DNA from: Butyricimonas sp. Marseille-P3923
GTDB lineage: Bacteria > Bacteroidota > Bacteroidia > Bacteroidales > Marinifilaceae
Reading direction: 5' to 3'
Assembly (NCBI RefSeq): GCF_900184685.1
Contig: NZ_FXXL01000007.1
Coordinates: 1,612,001 to 1,676,000, forward strand
DNA: 64,000 bases
The position numbers and the translations under genes were made by a program. Of this stretch, positions 62,402-64,000 are shown in pieces (within the stretch, counting starts at the first letter, position 1; each line of letters opens with the position of its first letter). The notes under the pieces were generated by a model, which saw only the letters and a list, made by a program, of their open reading frames with translations, made no database searches and was not told the origin of the DNA.

Positions 62402-62420
62402 TGCTATTAAATATTTAGAA

Positions 62421-62447
62421 GGAGAAAGAAGACAATCTTCTCTCTCC
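62421..62447 (-). terminator. hairpin between lipoprotein and thioredoxin genes
   Basis: Arms 62421-62431 (GGAGAAAGAAG) and 62437-62447 (CTTCTCTCTCC) pair with one mismatch. No T-run follows leftward, so it may lower rather than stop expression of the thioredoxin-peptidase pair. Confidence 0.4.
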
Positions 62448-62460
62448 TATTTTGTTAAAA

Positions 62461-62886
62461 CTATTCCAACACGAACGTGAATATATCCGTCAGAATAGCC
62501 GAATGACCTTCATTTTCAACTTTCAACGAAACCGTGTAACACCCCTCGGGCGAATCGACTTTTGCATCAACATACATCCGTCCACCACCGATCACAGTCA
62601 GATATTTGGTAAAATCCTCTGCAGCCTCCTGTCCATTAGAACTCTTCACTCCTGCAAGTGAATAAGTCAATGGTTCTGTACCCAAAAGTTGCTCTACTTG
62701 GGAAGTCACCCATGGGATTGTCACATCAATATCCTCTTCATCAAGGTTCGAGAAACGAGTAATTCTCAACGTATCTTGCGTATAAGATGCATCATCCGTG
62801 AACAAAAAACCAACAGCAACATCGCTACACCTCATGAATGCCAACGCCATGAACAACATGACAAAATATAATAGTCCTCTTATCAT
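62461..62886 (-). CDS. small lipoprotein of unknown function
   Basis: 141 residues. Signal ends in lipobox-like AFMRC (MLFMALAFMRCSDVAVGFLF; Arg before Cys is unusual). The mature part is beta-rich and secreted in character (SYTQDTLRITRFSNLDEEDI, SLKVENEGHSAILTDIFTFV). It resembles short accessory lipoproteins that follow SusD genes in Bacteroidota loci, possibly a surface ligand-binding protein. No family assigned. Confidence 0.82.
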   Translation of the reverse strand: MIRGLLYFVMLFMALAFMRCSDVAVGFLFTDDASYTQDTLRITRFSNLDEEDIDVTIPWVTSQVEQLLGTEPLTYSLAGVKSSNGQEAAEDFTKYLTVIGGGRMYVDAKVDSPEGCYTVSLKVENEGHSAILTDIFTFVLE

Positions 62887-62897
62887 CTCTATTCATT

Positions 62898-63515
62898 TTA
62901 AATGTACTTAAACTGAAAACTATACCCCAAAGCCTGAACAACGCCATTATTCGTTTGTATATCAGTCGAATAAATCCTATTAACCGCCGTTCCCCCACGA
63001 GCGAAAAAATGTAAAGAAATTTCACCCATATCCGGCACTCCCTCGAAAGGTTGTTGATAAGTCCACATGAACAAGCGTCCTCCCAGCGTTCGATACTCGA
63101 TACCGTCACTCTCCTCTCCCGTATACTCATCCCTCTTTCCCCGGGGCACATCTGCTAGCATAACACGTTGAGGTATAATCAACTTAGAAAGTGTATTTTG
63201 ACAAAATTCCACCGGAATATCGGTCACTTTTTCATATCCATTTTCTATCATATACAAACGGATACTGTAATTAGTCACACCCAAAAAAGTTATTTGCTCG
63301 TGCTCACCTTTTCCTTCGAACAAATCTTTCAATCCGGCATGTTCAATCATAATAATCGTGGAATCCCAATCCCAAGGTTGTGTATGTAAATATTCCCACA
63401 TCGAACAATCATGAACACCATTCGCCAACTCGCCTTCATGATAATTCCACTTCGTGCACGATCCCAATAACATGATCAATGCAACCCCTTTTAATAAATA
63501 TATTAATTTTGCCAT
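62898..63515 (-). CDS. fasciclin (FAS1)-like lipoprotein
   Basis: 205 residues from ATG at 63513-63515 (MAKLIYLLKGVALIMLLGSC); a TTG two codons earlier is the only alternative. Lipobox MLLGSC. One FAS1-like domain: MWEYLHTQPWDWDSTIIMIE, HAGLKDLFEGKGEHEQITFL, GVTNYSIRLYMIENGYEKVT. FAS1 lipoproteins accompany SusCD pairs in many Bacteroidota and are thought to bind ligand or partner at the surface. The start lies inside the end of the SusD gene (13-base overlap), so translation is coupled. Confidence 0.85.
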   Translation of the reverse strand: MAKLIYLLKGVALIMLLGSCTKWNYHEGELANGVHDCSMWEYLHTQPWDWDSTIIMIEHAGLKDLFEGKGEHEQITFLGVTNYSIRLYMIENGYEKVTDIPVEFCQNTLSKLIIPQRVMLADVPRGKRDEYTGEESDGIEYRTLGGRLFMWTYQQPFEGVPDMGEISLHFFARGGTAVNRIYSTDIQTNNGVVQALGYSFQFKYI

Positions 63516-64000
63516 TGCCAATAAGTATTTTGAGTCATCAACGTATTTTTAGTAAACGCACCCACGCCAACCGGTGCGTACAACGCTCCATTTTTCACAT
63601 CTTGATCTGTTAGAGTCGTGAAATTACCATACAACACCTCTTTCCAATAACCGTTACGAACGATATCGAAATAATATTGCCCTTCACCGAAAAGCTCGCG
63701 TCTTCGCTCATCAAAAATTTCCCGACGCAAAGATTCTTTATCTTTGGAACCCGTGTAATCTCCCAACTCCGCACGATATCGAACCGTATTTAAATCATTT
63801 ACAGCCGTTGCCATCTCCAGATTCACGCGACACTCCGCTCTCAACAAGATCAAATCGGCCAATCGCCAAATGACCCAATCGCCATCCGTTGCGATAACGA
63901 CTTCACCGGCCCACGATGTCACCTCCTCACTCGTCTGCTTAATCACGTCCCTCCACTTGGCAATATGCGCATAAGGGGTTACCTCACGTCCCACCTCGAT
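63503..64000 (-). CDS. SusD/RagB-family lipoprotein, C-terminal part (cut by window edge)
   Basis: The visible ~165 codons carry the SusD C-terminal signature: DWVIWRLADLILLRAECRVN, VNDLNTVRYRAELGDYTGSK, REIFDERRRELFGEGQYYFD. The frame runs past base 64000, where the rest of SusD and presumably SusC lie. It is followed by FAS1-like, small lipoprotein, thioredoxin and M16 peptidase genes on the same strand, which makes a peptide-oriented uptake locus likely. Confidence 0.92.
   Translation of the reverse strand: MEVGREVTPYAHIAKWRDVIKQTSEEVTSWAGEVVIATDGDWVIWRLADLILLRAECRVNLEMATAVNDLNTVRYRAELGDYTGSKDKESLRREIFDERRRELFGEGQYYFDIVRNGYWKEVLYGNFTTLTDQDVKNGALYAPVGVGAFTKNTLMTQNTYWQWQN

Overview
The window reads as chromosome of a gut-type Bacteroidota (order Bacteroidales). 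The support is SusC/SusD pairs with FecR/ECF-sigma control, a UpxY/NusG-like first gene on a capsule-type operon, and promoters of the Bacteroidota form (TTTG, 18-20 nt, TAnnTTTG). The mix of STN-bearing SusC, thioredoxin-fold partners and peptidases, with moderate GC, suggests Odoribacteraceae (Butyricimonas/Odoribacter-like); that placement is inference, because no rRNA or other marker is present. No tRNA or rRNA gene was recognised.

Layout. 1-2.1 kb: leftward ECF sigma, FecR anti-sigma and the start of a SusC receptor (cut by the window edge). 2.2-5.1 kb: two rightward genes (membrane metallophosphoesterase, lipoprotein alpha/beta hydrolase) around a MITE-like repeat. 5.2-14.1 kb: a complete leftward locus of ECF sigma, FecR, SusC, SusD and a TlpA-type thioredoxin lipoprotein. 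A 41-codon gene with its own promoter and a stand-alone LytTR regulator lie just upstream. 15.1-31.2 kb: one leftward surface-polysaccharide operon of about 16 kb, in the order UpxY antiterminator, unknown protein, 4,6-dehydratase, HAD phosphatase, Wza, Wzc tyrosine kinase, ATP-grasp, PglC-type phosphoglycosyl transferase, ATP-grasp, GT4, Wzy, Wzx, a broken acetyltransferase and a DegT aminotransferase, closed by a hairpin terminator.

31.2-31.8 kb is an unusual control region. The only promoter with both boxes in it points away from the operon and lies between 11-bp inverted repeats, so it could be a phase-variable promoter seen in the OFF orientation. Next come a RelA/SpoT protein with a degenerate HD hydrolase domain, a LysM/periplasmic-binding-fold protein, a PASTA protein and RluD. 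38-46.3 kb is accessory in character: two paralogous AAA-like/PD-(D/E)XK proteins, an IS3-family element, an Rpn-like nuclease and a self-regulated XRE repressor, with housekeeping YchF in between.

46.3-57.4 kb is mostly housekeeping: CGGC protein, MFS exporter, DUF5715/M15-like lipoprotein, CDF cation exporter, MscL, pyruvate kinase, AroQ, XerD, a His-tailed repeat protein, MiaA, a GNAT acetyltransferase and a HEXXH metallopeptidase. 57.7-64 kb: another ECF sigma gene converges on a leftward SusD-FAS1 lipoprotein-lipoprotein-thioredoxin-M16 peptidase operon whose SusC end lies beyond the window. Intergenic regions carry several families of short inverted or tandem repeats: 9-nt TTTATAAAC arrays, ACGT-centred palindromes, a 23-nt unit in three copies, and the MITE-like element.
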